NCBI RefSeq assembly: GCF_013456555.2
Contig: NZ_CP059154.1
Span: forward strand, 496,001 to 560,000
Length of the DNA: 64,000 bases
Direction: 5' to 3'
DNA from: Natrinema zhouii
GTDB taxonomy: Archaea; Halobacteriota; Halobacteria; Halobacteriales; Natrialbaceae
Shown: one piece after another, positions 18,937 through 27,509 of the stretch
Numbering within the stretch: the first letter of the stretch is position 1
Layout: every line of letters starts with the position of its first letter
Translations under genes and position numbers: made by a program
Notes under the pieces: generated by a model
The model's database searches: none
Seen by the model: the letters and a program-made list of their open reading frames with translations, nothing else
What the model was told of the DNA's origin: nothing

Positions 18937-19557
18937 GTGGATCGACTCGAAAGGCCTACCCGGTTGATGGAGGATCAGCGCTTTCTCGAGTCGGAATGGG
19001 ATTATTGTCTGGTGCTGGACGCCTGTCGGTACGACGTATTTAGCGAAGTGTACGATGACTATCTCGACGGAGAACTGGAAAAGCGGCGGAGTCCCGGCTC
19101 GTCGACACCGGAGTGGGCCTATCGAACGTTCACCGACGACTACGACATCGCGTACTTTTCCGGGAACCCGTTCATCAACGACCTCGGGATCCCCTTGAAC
19201 GAACTCAAGTGGGGCGCCAGTTGCGATTACGAGTGGACGGCTGCTAACCACATTAGCGAGGTCTTCGACGTCTGGAAGACCGGTTGGGACGACGATCTCG
19301 GGACGGTCCCGCCGGAGAGCTTGGCGGCGGCGTTCCGCGATCACTCCGAGGCCGTCAAGCGGGCCGATCGGACGGTCCTCCACTATATGCAACCACACGC
19401 ACCGTATCTCTCTCGCGGGAAGGGGCAAAAGCTCAAGCAGATCCAGAAGGGGATTCGGAGACAGGAGGAAGCCGAAACGGTGGCGAACCGGAGCGAGGCG
19501 TTCACGCTCGAAGCGGTCAGGGACCAGTACCGAACGCTCTACAACGAGGTGGCCTGA
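18937..19557 (+). CDS. Alkaline phosphatase/sulfatase-superfamily protein, C-terminally truncated
   Basis: The 206-residue product starts with CLVLDACRYDVF, the metal-site motif of haloarchaeal sulfatase-like proteins, and carries MQPHAPYL. The usual C-terminal half with the second metal site (a DHG motif) is missing: the frame ends at YNEVA followed by a stop touching the ATG of the next gene. The product is probably inactive or needs a partner. The tracked start is GTG 18937; ATG 18967 (MEDQRFLE) is an equally good choice. It precedes the glycosyltransferase gene with no gap, suggesting a shared transcript or a deletion junction. Confidence 0.65.
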   Translation: MDRLERPTRLMEDQRFLESEWDYCLVLDACRYDVFSEVYDDYLDGELEKRRSPGSSTPEWAYRTFTDDYDIAYFSGNPFINDLGIPLNELKWGASCDYEWTAANHISEVFDVWKTGWDDDLGTVPPESLAAAFRDHSEAVKRADRTVLHYMQPHAPYLSRGKGQKLKQIQKGIRRQEEAETVANRSEAFTLEAVRDQYRTLYNEVA

Positions 19558-20664
19558 ATGAAAATCGGATTCTTCACGGACAGTTACTTCCCCGAAATCG
19601 ACGGTGTCACATATACGATCAAGCTTTGGCGAGAGGAGTTAGAACGAAACGGACACGAAGTGTACGTCGTCTACCCGGAGGGCGACTACGAACCCGGTGA
19701 CCGCGAAATTCCGGTCACATCGGTCTCGAACCCGTTCTACCCCGGCTATCGAATCCCACTCTTTAGACGGCCGTCTACGCTCCCTGATTTGGACGTCGTC
19801 CACTGTCACGGTCCGGCACCGGTCGGCATTCTCGGTCGTTACTACGCGCGGAAACACGAACTGCCCGCGATATACACCCACCACACGCCGCTCGAGGAGT
19901 ACTTCCATCAGAACGTCAAATTCGAATCGGTCGCCGCCGCGCTATCGAAGCTATATGTTCCTCTCGAGAACGCGTTTCTCCGGAGTTTCGACGCCGTGAC
20001 TGCCTCGACCAAGCGGATCGAACGCGACGTCGAACACGTGCCGCTCCCGGTCGGACTCGATATGAAGTTCTTCCAGCCGACCGAGACCGACTGGTATCCG
20101 GATCAGACGGTAATCGGATACAGCGGACGACTTAGTATGGAGAAAAACGTCAGCGAGATCCTCCGCGTCGCCGAGACCCTTCCCGAGTACCACTTCGTCA
20201 TCGTCGGCGATGGCCCCTACCGCGATTCCCTCGAGGCCGCCGCCCCCGAGAACGTCGATATCCGGACGTTTCTTCCTCGGGAGGAGCTGCCGATCTTTTA
20301 CTCCTCGATCGATGTCTTCGTCACCGCGTCGACGGCGGATACGTTGGGTCTGTCCACGCTGGAGGCCAACGCCTGTGGCACGCCCGTCGCCGCCGCCGAC
20401 GTGCCCCCGTTCGAGCAAACGATCGGTGCCGCCAACGGCGAGCGCTTCGAGTACGGCGACCGCGCGGCGATGGCCGACGCCATCGAGAGCTGTCTCCGTA
20501 CGGAGCGCGATACGAGGGCCGCCATCGAACGGTACGACGTCCGGCGCACGATGGATAATCTCGAGTACCTGTATCGCAGCGTGCAGTCGTCAACCGACGA
20601 GGTGCCGACGACCGCCGACGACCGCTGGGGATTCTCCGAGGACTCGCAGGGATCGCTCGACTGA
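19558..20664 (+). CDS. Family 4 glycosyltransferase
   Basis: The 368-residue protein has the GT-B layout of GT4: N-terminal MKIGFFTDSYFPEIDGVTYT, an HTPLEEYF segment, GYSGRLSMEKN at the domain interface and the nucleotide-sugar site TLGLSTLEANACGTPVAA. Enzymes like this add sugars to lipids or glycans at the cytoplasmic face of the membrane. Acceptor and donor are unknown. Neighbouring sulfatase-like and membrane proteins suggest a role in surface glycan or glycolipid making. The ATG follows directly after the stop of the truncated phosphatase gene. Confidence 0.92.
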   Translation: MKIGFFTDSYFPEIDGVTYTIKLWREELERNGHEVYVVYPEGDYEPGDREIPVTSVSNPFYPGYRIPLFRRPSTLPDLDVVHCHGPAPVGILGRYYARKHELPAIYTHHTPLEEYFHQNVKFESVAAALSKLYVPLENAFLRSFDAVTASTKRIERDVEHVPLPVGLDMKFFQPTETDWYPDQTVIGYSGRLSMEKNVSEILRVAETLPEYHFVIVGDGPYRDSLEAAAPENVDIRTFLPREELPIFYSSIDVFVTASTADTLGLSTLEANACGTPVAAADVPPFEQTIGAANGERFEYGDRAAMADAIESCLRTERDTRAAIERYDVRRTMDNLEYLYRSVQSSTDEVPTTADDRWGFSEDSQGSLD

Positions 20665-20691
20665 CCGCCTGATCGGCGCTCCGGCGGCCAC

Positions 20692-21549
20692 TCAGGCGTC
20701 GCGGCGATTCGTCGTCAAGACGGGGGTCGGCGCAGTGCGGAGTACTCGTTCGGAGATACCGCCGAGGAATCGCTCGTCCAGTCCCGTCCGACCGTGGGTT
20801 CCCATCACTACCAGATCGATCCCCTCGGCGTCGGCGTACGAGGTGATCTCCGTCGGTACCGATCCCGACTCGACGGCGGTCACGACGTCGTCGACGCCCG
20901 CGTCGTTGGCCGTCGCCTCGCCGTCCTCGATCAGGTCTCTCGCTCGACTCTCACGATCGGATTCCCCGCCGAGCGATCCGAGGAGCTGGTCCTCGAGAAC
21001 GGCGAGGAGATGGAGCGTCGCGCCGTGGTGCTTCGCGACGGCCGCGCCCGTGCGCAACGCGGTCGTCGCGTGTTCGCTTCCGTCGGTCGGGACGAGGATA
21101 GACTCGTACGGATAGATCGGCGTGTCGTCGATCGCGCGAACCGTCAGTACCGGCATCGGCGCCGTATTGACGACCTGTTCGGCGACGCTCCCGACGACAT
21201 ATCGTTCCAAACCGTCTCGACCGTGGGTCCCCATCGCTATGAGATCGACGTCCTTCGTCTCGGCGTAGTCGACGATCGCTTCGTGGGGGACTCCCTGAAC
21301 GATGTCCGTGGTAACGGGAGCATCGCTGTCCGCAGCCCGTTCCCGCGCGTCCGAGACGATCTCGTCGCCCTCGTGCTCGAGGACGTCCACGACGTCGGTC
21401 CCGATGCGAGTCTGACTCAGCTCGTTCGTGTCCGCGACGTAGAGGAGGGTGACAGGCGCGTCGTGATCGCTGGCGATCTCGAGCGCGTGATCCAGCGCTA
21501 CCGTCGCCGAATCGCTCCCGTCGACGGGAACGAGAATGCGGTCGTACAT
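20692..21549 (-). CDS. Tandem universal stress protein
   Basis: The 285-residue protein holds two UspA domains. Each starts with a valine-rich strand (ILVPVDGS and ILVPTDGS) and ends with the ATP-binding GxxG motif MGTHGRDGLERYVVGS or MGTHGRTGLDERFLGG. Usp proteins bind ATP and accumulate under stress; the exact job is unknown. The ATG at 21549 begins MYDRILVPVDGS; a second ATG at 21558 is possible. It is convergent with the glycosyltransferase and divergent from a pseudogene. Confidence 0.93.
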   Translation of the reverse strand: MYDRILVPVDGSDSATVALDHALEIASDHDAPVTLLYVADTNELSQTRIGTDVVDVLEHEGDEIVSDARERAADSDAPVTTDIVQGVPHEAIVDYAETKDVDLIAMGTHGRDGLERYVVGSVAEQVVNTAPMPVLTVRAIDDTPIYPYESILVPTDGSEHATTALRTGAAVAKHHGATLHLLAVLEDQLLGSLGGESDRESRARDLIEDGEATANDAGVDDVVTAVESGSVPTEITSYADAEGIDLVVMGTHGRTGLDERFLGGISERVLRTAPTPVLTTNRRDA

Positions 21550-21653
21550 GGCCGTCATCGACTACGACCCGGATCGGTATACCGTTTGATCCGACGACGG
21601 AGTGACATCCTCCCGTCGCCGGACATGATCGTCGACGAAGTGGCAGTGACACG

Positions 21654-22332
21654 GTGAACGATTATCCGGATCCCGGTAATGGTCTAGAACGGTTCGGATT
21701 CACTGTGACGGCACCAAAACCACGCGTCCGGCGAACAGGTGAAACCGGCGTTCGGCGGATCGTGAATCGCCTCTTGCACGCGGGAATTGTCGCCGCGCTC
21801 GCTGCGGGAATCCGGCGTCGCGATCCGAGCGTGATTGTCAACGGTGCCCTCTCGCTGACGTTCGGCTCGTTACCGCGATACCTCGAACGGCGATACGACG
21901 TTCACTTTCGGCCGTGGCAGCGGGAGTGGATCTCGACGGCTGCATTGGTCCACCACGCTCGGCATGCTCGGCCCGTACGATCGCATCTGGTAGTGGGACC
22001 ATCTCGCACACACGCTCTCGGGGGTCGTCTTTGCCGGTGTCGCGGACGTGGTGTACCGATCCGACGTCGACGGGGAACGCCACGCTTCGAGTCGCTCTAG
22101 GACGGCGTTCGTCGCCGGAATCACGTTCGGACTCGGCTTCGTCTGGGAGGTATTCGAATACATCGTCCACGCGCTCGGCGATCGGATCGGGTTCGACCCC
22201 TTGCTCGTCCACTACGGACGGCTCGACGCCGTAGGTGATCTCGTCTTCGATCTGCTCAGGGCAGCGATCGTCCTCCTGTTCGGGCGGGATCGGTTATCGA
22301 ATCTCGTCGACGCGGAGGGAGACGAATCATAA
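21654..22332 (+). pseudogene. Membrane protein pseudogene with frameshift and stop
   Basis: The first frame (to about 21958) runs to WISTAALVHH; the expected continuation LGMLGPYDRIW...DHLAHTLSGVVFAGVAD is in a second frame and contains a TAG stop at IW*WD, where TGG (Trp) would be expected. It then ends in VWEVFEYIVHALGDRIG and a final hydrophobic helix (VLLFG). One frameshift and one stop make this a decayed gene for a multi-span haloarchaeal membrane protein of unknown function. GTG 21654 is the first codon. Confidence 0.75.
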
Positions 22333-22345
22333 CGCTCTGAACGAA

Positions 22346-22483
22346 CTATTCTTCCTCGGGGAGATCGACTAGTTGGACCGAACTGAGAATATCAGTCCGT
22401 AACATGGATGCCTTCTCCTCGCCGAGATGATCGTTCTCTTCGAGCACGTCGATTAGCAGTAGTTGGTAGTACGGTTTCTTTAT
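22346..22483 (-). pseudogene. Possible C-terminal gene remnant
   Basis: A 45-codon frame ends in a natural-looking stop and reads KPYYQLLLIDVLEEN then SVQLVDLPEEE. It is preceded by a stop, so it can only be the tail of a former gene. Acidic and hydrophobic pattern is gene-like, but I do not recognise a family. Weak call. Confidence 0.3.
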
Positions 22484-22649
22484 TCAGGGTTGGGAGTGAA
22501 AATCACGGTCAGTATAGGTGAAGCAGTTAACGGAACGGCTATCGATGTGACTGTTTGTCACTCCAAAATAATTAGCGAATAGATTTAACGAACTAGAGAG
22601 AGAAAACCCAGACAGCTACTGATTAAGCGATAGAGCCTCATTGATTTCT
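22484..22649. other. AT-rich spacer before the response regulator
   Basis: The sequence holds many A/T runs (aaaataattagcg, aaacccag) and no gene. It probably carries the promoter of the following AT-rich response regulator gene. Confidence 0.4.
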
Positions 22650-23081
22650 GTGACTAAAAGTAATACTACCCCTGATATTCTACTCGTAGAGGATAACCCT
22701 GGAGACGTTCGATTAACTCAAGAAGCCTTTCGAGGTGCCAAGTTTGATGTGAGAATGCATATTGCCTCAGATGGTAGTGAGGCGATTAATTTTTTAAAGG
22801 ACAAGGAGTCACCGTGTCCTGATTTGGTGTTGTTAGATCTAAATCTTCCCCGCAAAGATGGATTTGACGTGTTAGAGGAAATGCAGAATGATTCTGAACT
22901 GGAGCGCGTTCCGGTGCTTGTCTTGACCAGCTCGACAGCCAGGGAAGATATTATTTCGAGTTATAAGCAACACGCGAATGCTTACTTAACGAAGCCTGAT
23001 AGTCCAGAATTATTTATTGAATTAGTTAAGTCGGTTGAGGAGTTTTGGTTAAAGAGAGTACGATTGCCTCCCTGTTCTTGA
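22650..23081 (+). CDS. Stand-alone receiver-domain response regulator (Rcp1-like)
   Basis: The 143-residue product is a single CheY-like receiver with ILLVEDNPGDVRL, the phosphoacceptor Asp in LVLLDLNLPRKDG, the Thr/Ser motif LVLTSSTA and the Lys in YLTKPDSP. There is no output domain. This is the Rcp1 type, paired in cyanobacteria with phytochrome-like kinases. The gene is much more AT-rich than its surroundings (codons like aat, aaa, tta are frequent), suggesting transfer. The start GTG 22650 is preferred to TTG 22641. A related gene is at 34869. Confidence 0.92.
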   Translation: MTKSNTTPDILLVEDNPGDVRLTQEAFRGAKFDVRMHIASDGSEAINFLKDKESPCPDLVLLDLNLPRKDGFDVLEEMQNDSELERVPVLVLTSSTAREDIISSYKQHANAYLTKPDSPELFIELVKSVEEFWLKRVRLPPCS

Positions 23082-23241
23082 GTAGATTAGAGGTAGGTAG
23101 TCACCTCGACGGTAAGTTCGCATCTGTAGTTACCGAATCACTCGATTCAGTTTCAGAGGCAACTTTAGCTAAAGAAACCATGTCACTATCTACTGTTAGT
23201 TCTACGATTGCATCGCAATAGGAGGGAATAGCGATAACGTG

Positions 23242-24819
23242 TTACTCGAGATAGCCGAGCTCGCGAAGTCGCTCGCGGGTCTCCTCGTCGGCGTCGGCCA
23301 GCGCCTCGTCCGGGTCGCCGGCCGCCGCGTCGGGATCGTCCCACGCACCGCCGACGGCCTCCTCGAAGCGGGCCAATGCCCGTTCGGCTGCGGCGACGGC
23401 GTCGTCGGCTGCTGGATCCACCGGTGACTCCTCTTCCGGATCTTCGTCGAGTCGGTAAGCCTCGTCGGGGATACGGTCTGCGCGGACGTACTTCGCGTCG
23501 GTTCCGCGGGCGGCTCGCATCCGCGAGTAGGCCCGGTGATCATCGGGCAGATCGATCCCGGCCTCGCTGGCCTTCTCCTCGAGGTGGTGGAGTTCGATCA
23601 CTGGCTGGGCGTATTCGACGAACGCGTAATCTCCACCGCTGTCGTCGTCCTCGAGGATTGCCTGCTGGCCGGGGTCCGGCTCCGCAAACCCGTCGAAGGC
23701 GCGATACTCGTCGGACAAGAGCGATCGCGTCGAATCGAACCCGGTGAGGCCGCCGCCGTTCGTCTCGAGCGCGTCGTCGGGATCGACGTCCAGCGTTTCG
23801 AGGACGGTGTGATAGCAGTCGAGCAACTCGACGAGATCGTCGCGCCGATCGGCCTCGAGCTCGGGGTGTTTGATCAGCAGCGGGACGTTGATTAGCTGGT
23901 CGTAGAGCGCGAACTCGTGGCCGTAGAGGTCGTGTTCGCCGTGGAGTTCTCCGTGGTCGGCACAGACCACGACGGTGGTCTCCTCCCATTGGTCGGTCTC
24001 GCGTAACCAGTCGAAGAGCCGGCCGAGTTCGGCGTCCATGTGGGCGATCTCGGCGTCGTAGAGCCCGCGAATCGCGTCCCACTCCTCGTCGTCGATCTCC
24101 CAGGCGCCGGAATTGTACTCCTTGGAGTTCTGGCAGACGTCATCGGGATCGACGCCGGGGGCGAACTCTTCGCGGAACTCTTCGGGCGGATAGTAGGGTA
24201 AGTGGGCGTCCATCAGGTTGACGAATGCGAACCACCCCTCACCGCTCTCGCTATCGTCGATGAACGACTTCGTCCGATCGATGACCGACGGCGTCTTCGA
24301 ATCTGCCCCTTCGCCGCTGGCGAGTTTAGAGTGGGCCATCGCACCGAGGTGGACGAGCTCCGACGCCAGATTACGTAGATAGTCGTTGTCGTTGATAGTC
24401 TGCCACGCGCTGGCCAAGGGTCCTGAGAGGACTTCGCCGGGGAGCACCTCGAAGAACGAGTCCTGCTCGTCGAATCCGTCGGTGAGACCGGTGTAGGGCG
24501 TGATCCAGGCGTTCGAAGAGTAACACGCCGTGTCGTATCCCGCCGCCGACAGGATCGACGCGAGAGTAGTCTCGTCCTTGAGGTACGAACTCCCCTGATC
24601 GGCCCCGTGCTGACTCGGGTATTGACCGGTAAACAGTGAGGCATGGACAGGAAGCGTCCACGGTGCGGGCGCAACGGTCGATTCGAAGACGGTGGCCTCC
24701 GCGGCGAACCGCGAGAGTTGGGGCGTCGTCTCCCGCTCGTAGCCGTACGGTCCGAGATGATCCTTCCGGACCGTGTCCAGAACGACGAAGAGGACGTTCG
24801 ACTGCTGAGTTCCGTTCAT
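23242..24819 (-). CDS. Sulfatase-like alkaline phosphatase superfamily enzyme
   Basis: The 525-residue protein begins NVLFVVLDTVRKDHLGPYGY (metal ligand Asp) and has a later metal site VVCADHGELHGEHDLYGHEF. The sulfatase nucleophile consensus (C/S)xPxR is replaced by WTLPVH near residues 54-59, with Thr in the nucleophile position, so formylglycine maturation is not possible as usual. It may be a phosphatase, phosphodiesterase or transferase rather than a sulfatase. ATG 24819 begins MNGTQQSNVLFV; there is no signal peptide. It is divergent from the LPG-synthase-like gene. Confidence 0.85.
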   Translation of the reverse strand: MNGTQQSNVLFVVLDTVRKDHLGPYGYERETTPQLSRFAAEATVFESTVAPAPWTLPVHASLFTGQYPSQHGADQGSSYLKDETTLASILSAAGYDTACYSSNAWITPYTGLTDGFDEQDSFFEVLPGEVLSGPLASAWQTINDNDYLRNLASELVHLGAMAHSKLASGEGADSKTPSVIDRTKSFIDDSESGEGWFAFVNLMDAHLPYYPPEEFREEFAPGVDPDDVCQNSKEYNSGAWEIDDEEWDAIRGLYDAEIAHMDAELGRLFDWLRETDQWEETTVVVCADHGELHGEHDLYGHEFALYDQLINVPLLIKHPELEADRRDDLVELLDCYHTVLETLDVDPDDALETNGGGLTGFDSTRSLLSDEYRAFDGFAEPDPGQQAILEDDDSGGDYAFVEYAQPVIELHHLEEKASEAGIDLPDDHRAYSRMRAARGTDAKYVRADRIPDEAYRLDEDPEEESPVDPAADDAVAAAERALARFEEAVGGAWDDPDAAAGDPDEALADADEETRERLRELGYLE

Positions 24820-24990
24820 TATCCGGGACAATTGAGTCCATCCCAATAAAACGAATCAACTCGGCACAATCATGGCACTCGTTGGAGAACTCGATTATCG
24901 TTGGCGTCGATCGACGGCGGAACGATACCAATTCCTGCCTTCTGCAGCGGTGATCAGACGTTTCAAGTTCGCTGATGATCAACACCCGCT

Positions 24991-26010
24991 ATGGAAGAGC
25001 AGAACCGACGCGCACTCCTTATCGGCGCTTGTGGAACTATCGCCGTCTTTGCCGTCCTGTTTTTCGTCGTCGGTGCGCGCGACGTCGTCGACTCGCTTCG
25101 GTCGGCCGCGCCCTCGTTAGTTATTACAACCTTCGCTCTCGCGCTGTGCTGGCTGGCCGCGTGGAGCCTCATACTCCGGACGGTTCTCGTCTCCCTCGGC
25201 GTCGAAATTCCGATCAGCAAGGCGTTTTTCGTCTACGCTGGTACCGTCTTCGCCAACAACGTCACTCCGTTCGGCCAGGCCGGCGGCGAACCGGTCGCGG
25301 CGCTGTTGATCTCGAAAGTCTCCGACGCGCACTACGAGACCGGCCTCGCGGGGATCGCCAGCGTCGACGTGCTCAACGTCGTCCCTTCGGTGTCTCTAAT
25401 CCTCCTCGGGGTCGGCTACTATGCAACCACCACTACCGTCGGGGAGCGCCTCGAGACGGCCGTCGGCTCGGCGGTCGCGCTGATCACGGGTATCGTCCTC
25501 GCCATGGCCCTCGGCTGGCGGTATCGGTCCGTGATCGTCGACCGCCTTCCCGCAGTCATCGCTCCTCCTCTCGGTCGGCTCGGATTCGCTCCGTTCGATA
25601 GCGAGACGTTTCGGGCGGACTTGACGGAGCGGCTGGAGCGATTCTTCGAGAACATCGAGCGCATCGCGACGGATCGACGGCGTCTCGGCGCCGTCGTTGG
25701 TCTCTCGTTGGCCGGCTGGCTCTTCCAGACCGCCGCGCTCACGGCCGCGTTCGCCGCGATCGGTTACAGCGTTCCGATGTACGTCCTGCTGTTCGTGATC
25801 CCATTGGCGAACCTCGCGGGAGCGGCCCCGCTCCCGGGCGGCCTCGGCGGCATCGAGGCCGCCTTTGTCGCGCTGCTCGTCCCAACAACTAGCGTCGCGG
25901 CGTCGGCGATCACCGCTGCCGTGCTCGTCTTCCGCGGAGCGATCTACTGGATGCCAGTTCTGATCGGCGGACTCTCGGTATCGGCGTTCGGCGTCCGGGC
26001 GTTGGAGTGA
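24991..26010 (+). CDS. LPG synthase transmembrane-region (UPF0104) family protein
   Basis: The 339-residue protein has about eight hydrophobic helices and the family motif PLPGGLGGIEAAF, with FGQAGGEP near the first third. It belongs to the lysylphosphatidylglycerol synthase/AglD-like TM region family. Members flip or modify lipid-linked molecules; specific substrate unknown. It may cooperate with the nearby glycosyltransferase in surface glycan or lipid work. It is divergent from the sulfatase-like gene. Confidence 0.9.
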   Translation: MEEQNRRALLIGACGTIAVFAVLFFVVGARDVVDSLRSAAPSLVITTFALALCWLAAWSLILRTVLVSLGVEIPISKAFFVYAGTVFANNVTPFGQAGGEPVAALLISKVSDAHYETGLAGIASVDVLNVVPSVSLILLGVGYYATTTTVGERLETAVGSAVALITGIVLAMALGWRYRSVIVDRLPAVIAPPLGRLGFAPFDSETFRADLTERLERFFENIERIATDRRRLGAVVGLSLAGWLFQTAALTAAFAAIGYSVPMYVLLFVIPLANLAGAAPLPGGLGGIEAAFVALLVPTTSVAASAITAAVLVFRGAIYWMPVLIGGLSVSAFGVRALE

Positions 26011-26099
26011 CCGCTCGAACCCCGGATCGACCGAGCGGTCGATTTCCCTTTGGTACGAACAGTCAGGTATCCACCATTCGCGACGTCCGTCCCGAGTGG

Positions 26100-26615
26100 C
26101 TAGTCGGATCGTCGAGACAGCTTCTCGTCGTGCCCGCTTGCGGCGCCGCTATCGGACGATCGGTGGCGGTTCGACGGTAGTTCGTCCGTCCGCCAGAGGA
26201 GGACTCCGATCGAGGCCGTCCACCACAGTAGCGTTGCTACCATTCCGTGAACGGGAACTCCGAGGCCCGTAGTCGTCCCGAGTGGGAACAGCCATTTGAT
26301 CCCCATCGGCGAGAGCGAATCGATTGCGAGATGTGAACCGATCGCCAGCCCGGCGGCGAGCGCGTCGCTTCGGTTCCGACGGACCACGTACGCACCGAAC
26401 ACGATTGCGGCCGCGAAAAGCGGCGTGTGTGTGAGCCCGCGGTGTACGAACGGCCAGCCCCACGCTGCGGGAAACCAGAAATCGACGTCAGGGAAGAGTC
26501 CGAGGGCGATCCCCAGTCGCGGGTCGGCGTCGGTGAACCCGCGAACGAGCGCGTAGCCCACGACGGCGTGGGTGGCGAACGCGCCGACGAGAAACAGGGC
26601 CCGTTCCGCCTCCAT
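26100..26615 (-). CDS. YdjM-like metal-dependent hydrolase, membrane protein
   Basis: The 171-residue product resembles the YdjM (LexA-regulated inner membrane, putative metal hydrolase) family: LFPDVDFWF, FVHRGLTHTP and GSHLAIDSLSPMG carry the conserved Asp/His residues, set between hydrophobic helices. Enzymatic activity is not proven. ATG 26615 (MEAERALFLVG) is preferred to the upstream start at 26663. The C-terminus is a charged tail. No operon. Confidence 0.82.
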   Translation of the reverse strand: MEAERALFLVGAFATHAVVGYALVRGFTDADPRLGIALGLFPDVDFWFPAAWGWPFVHRGLTHTPLFAAAIVFGAYVVRRNRSDALAAGLAIGSHLAIDSLSPMGIKWLFPLGTTTGLGVPVHGMVATLLWWTASIGVLLWRTDELPSNRHRSSDSGAASGHDEKLSRRSD

Positions 26616-26736
26616 GGGGAAAACGTTCGGACGGCGACCCCACATAGCTTGTGATTCGATCACACGCTATGGCGACGAGACTCGAACCGGTTGAAAACCA
26701 ACACTGCTTACATTCGGGACGGAATATTCCCGGCCG

Positions 26737-27261
26737 ATGGGGCCGCTACAACTCGAGGGAATACCGACCTGGCTCGAGTCGCTGTTCACGTCGGAACTCG
26801 CGTTCGCGGTGTTGCTCGGAATCTGTATCCTCGAGGGCGCGATGATGCTACGGTTTATGCCCAGCGAACTGGTCGTTCCGGCCGCGCTGGCGCTGATCGG
26901 GTCGTCGATTCCGAAGGCAATCGCTATCGTCGCCGTCGCAGTTGTCGGTACGACGATCGGTCAATTCCTGCTCTTCTGTCTCGTCCGCCGGGCCGGGCGC
27001 GAGTACGTCATCCAGAAGCGCTGGTTCCCGCTGACTGAGTCGCGACTCGAGCGGTTCGACGGCTGGTTCGACCGTTGGGGTGGTATCGCCGTCGCCGCAA
27101 GTAATACGATGCTGGTTGTCCGGGGACTGCTCACCGTCCCCGCCGGTCTCTCCGAGATGGACGGCCGGACGTTCCTCGTCCTATCGACGCTCGGATCGCT
27201 GTCTTTCCAGTTGATTCTCGCCGCGCTCTACCTGTTCGGCGGCTACCTACTGGCGTTGTAA
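26737..27261 (+). CDS. DedA/SNARE-associated family membrane protein
   Basis: The 174-residue protein has a re-entrant-type segment ELVVPAALALIG, a GTTIGQFLLFCLVRRAGR region and the helix-loop PAGLSEMDGRTFL typical of DedA proteins, which are lipid scramblases or transporters that maintain membrane homeostasis. About four or five helices. Its role in archaeal lipids is not known. It is divergent from the YdjM-like gene. Confidence 0.85.
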   Translation: MGPLQLEGIPTWLESLFTSELAFAVLLGICILEGAMMLRFMPSELVVPAALALIGSSIPKAIAIVAVAVVGTTIGQFLLFCLVRRAGREYVIQKRWFPLTESRLERFDGWFDRWGGIAVAASNTMLVVRGLLTVPAGLSEMDGRTFLVLSTLGSLSFQLILAALYLFGGYLLAL

Positions 27262-27383
27262 TCCCGGACAGTTTCGATTCCGCTCAAGCGCAAGTCCGAG
27301 CCGGCCATGAATCCGATTCGGACCGTTCACGCCAATCCCGTGCGAGGGAAAACCGAGACCACTCTAGGCGGGACATATACTAG

Positions 27384-27428
27384 AACGTCCGCTCGCTACC
27401 GGTAGTCGCTCGTGGATGCAGTGTTGGA
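27384..27428. repeat. Dispersed intergenic repeat, copy B
   Basis: It reads gaacgtccgctcgctaccgg onward and matches copy A at 10481 over about 43 bases, including the run gtcgctcg and tgcagtg. It lies in a 248-bp spacer after the DedA gene. Confidence 0.5.
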
Positions 27429-27509
27429 ACCTGATCGCAGCAATGCCGCTCCCTTTCCGGTCGATTCAGTGAAATCTGGAATTCGGCCTGTCCCGTTCGA
27501 TCGACCGAA

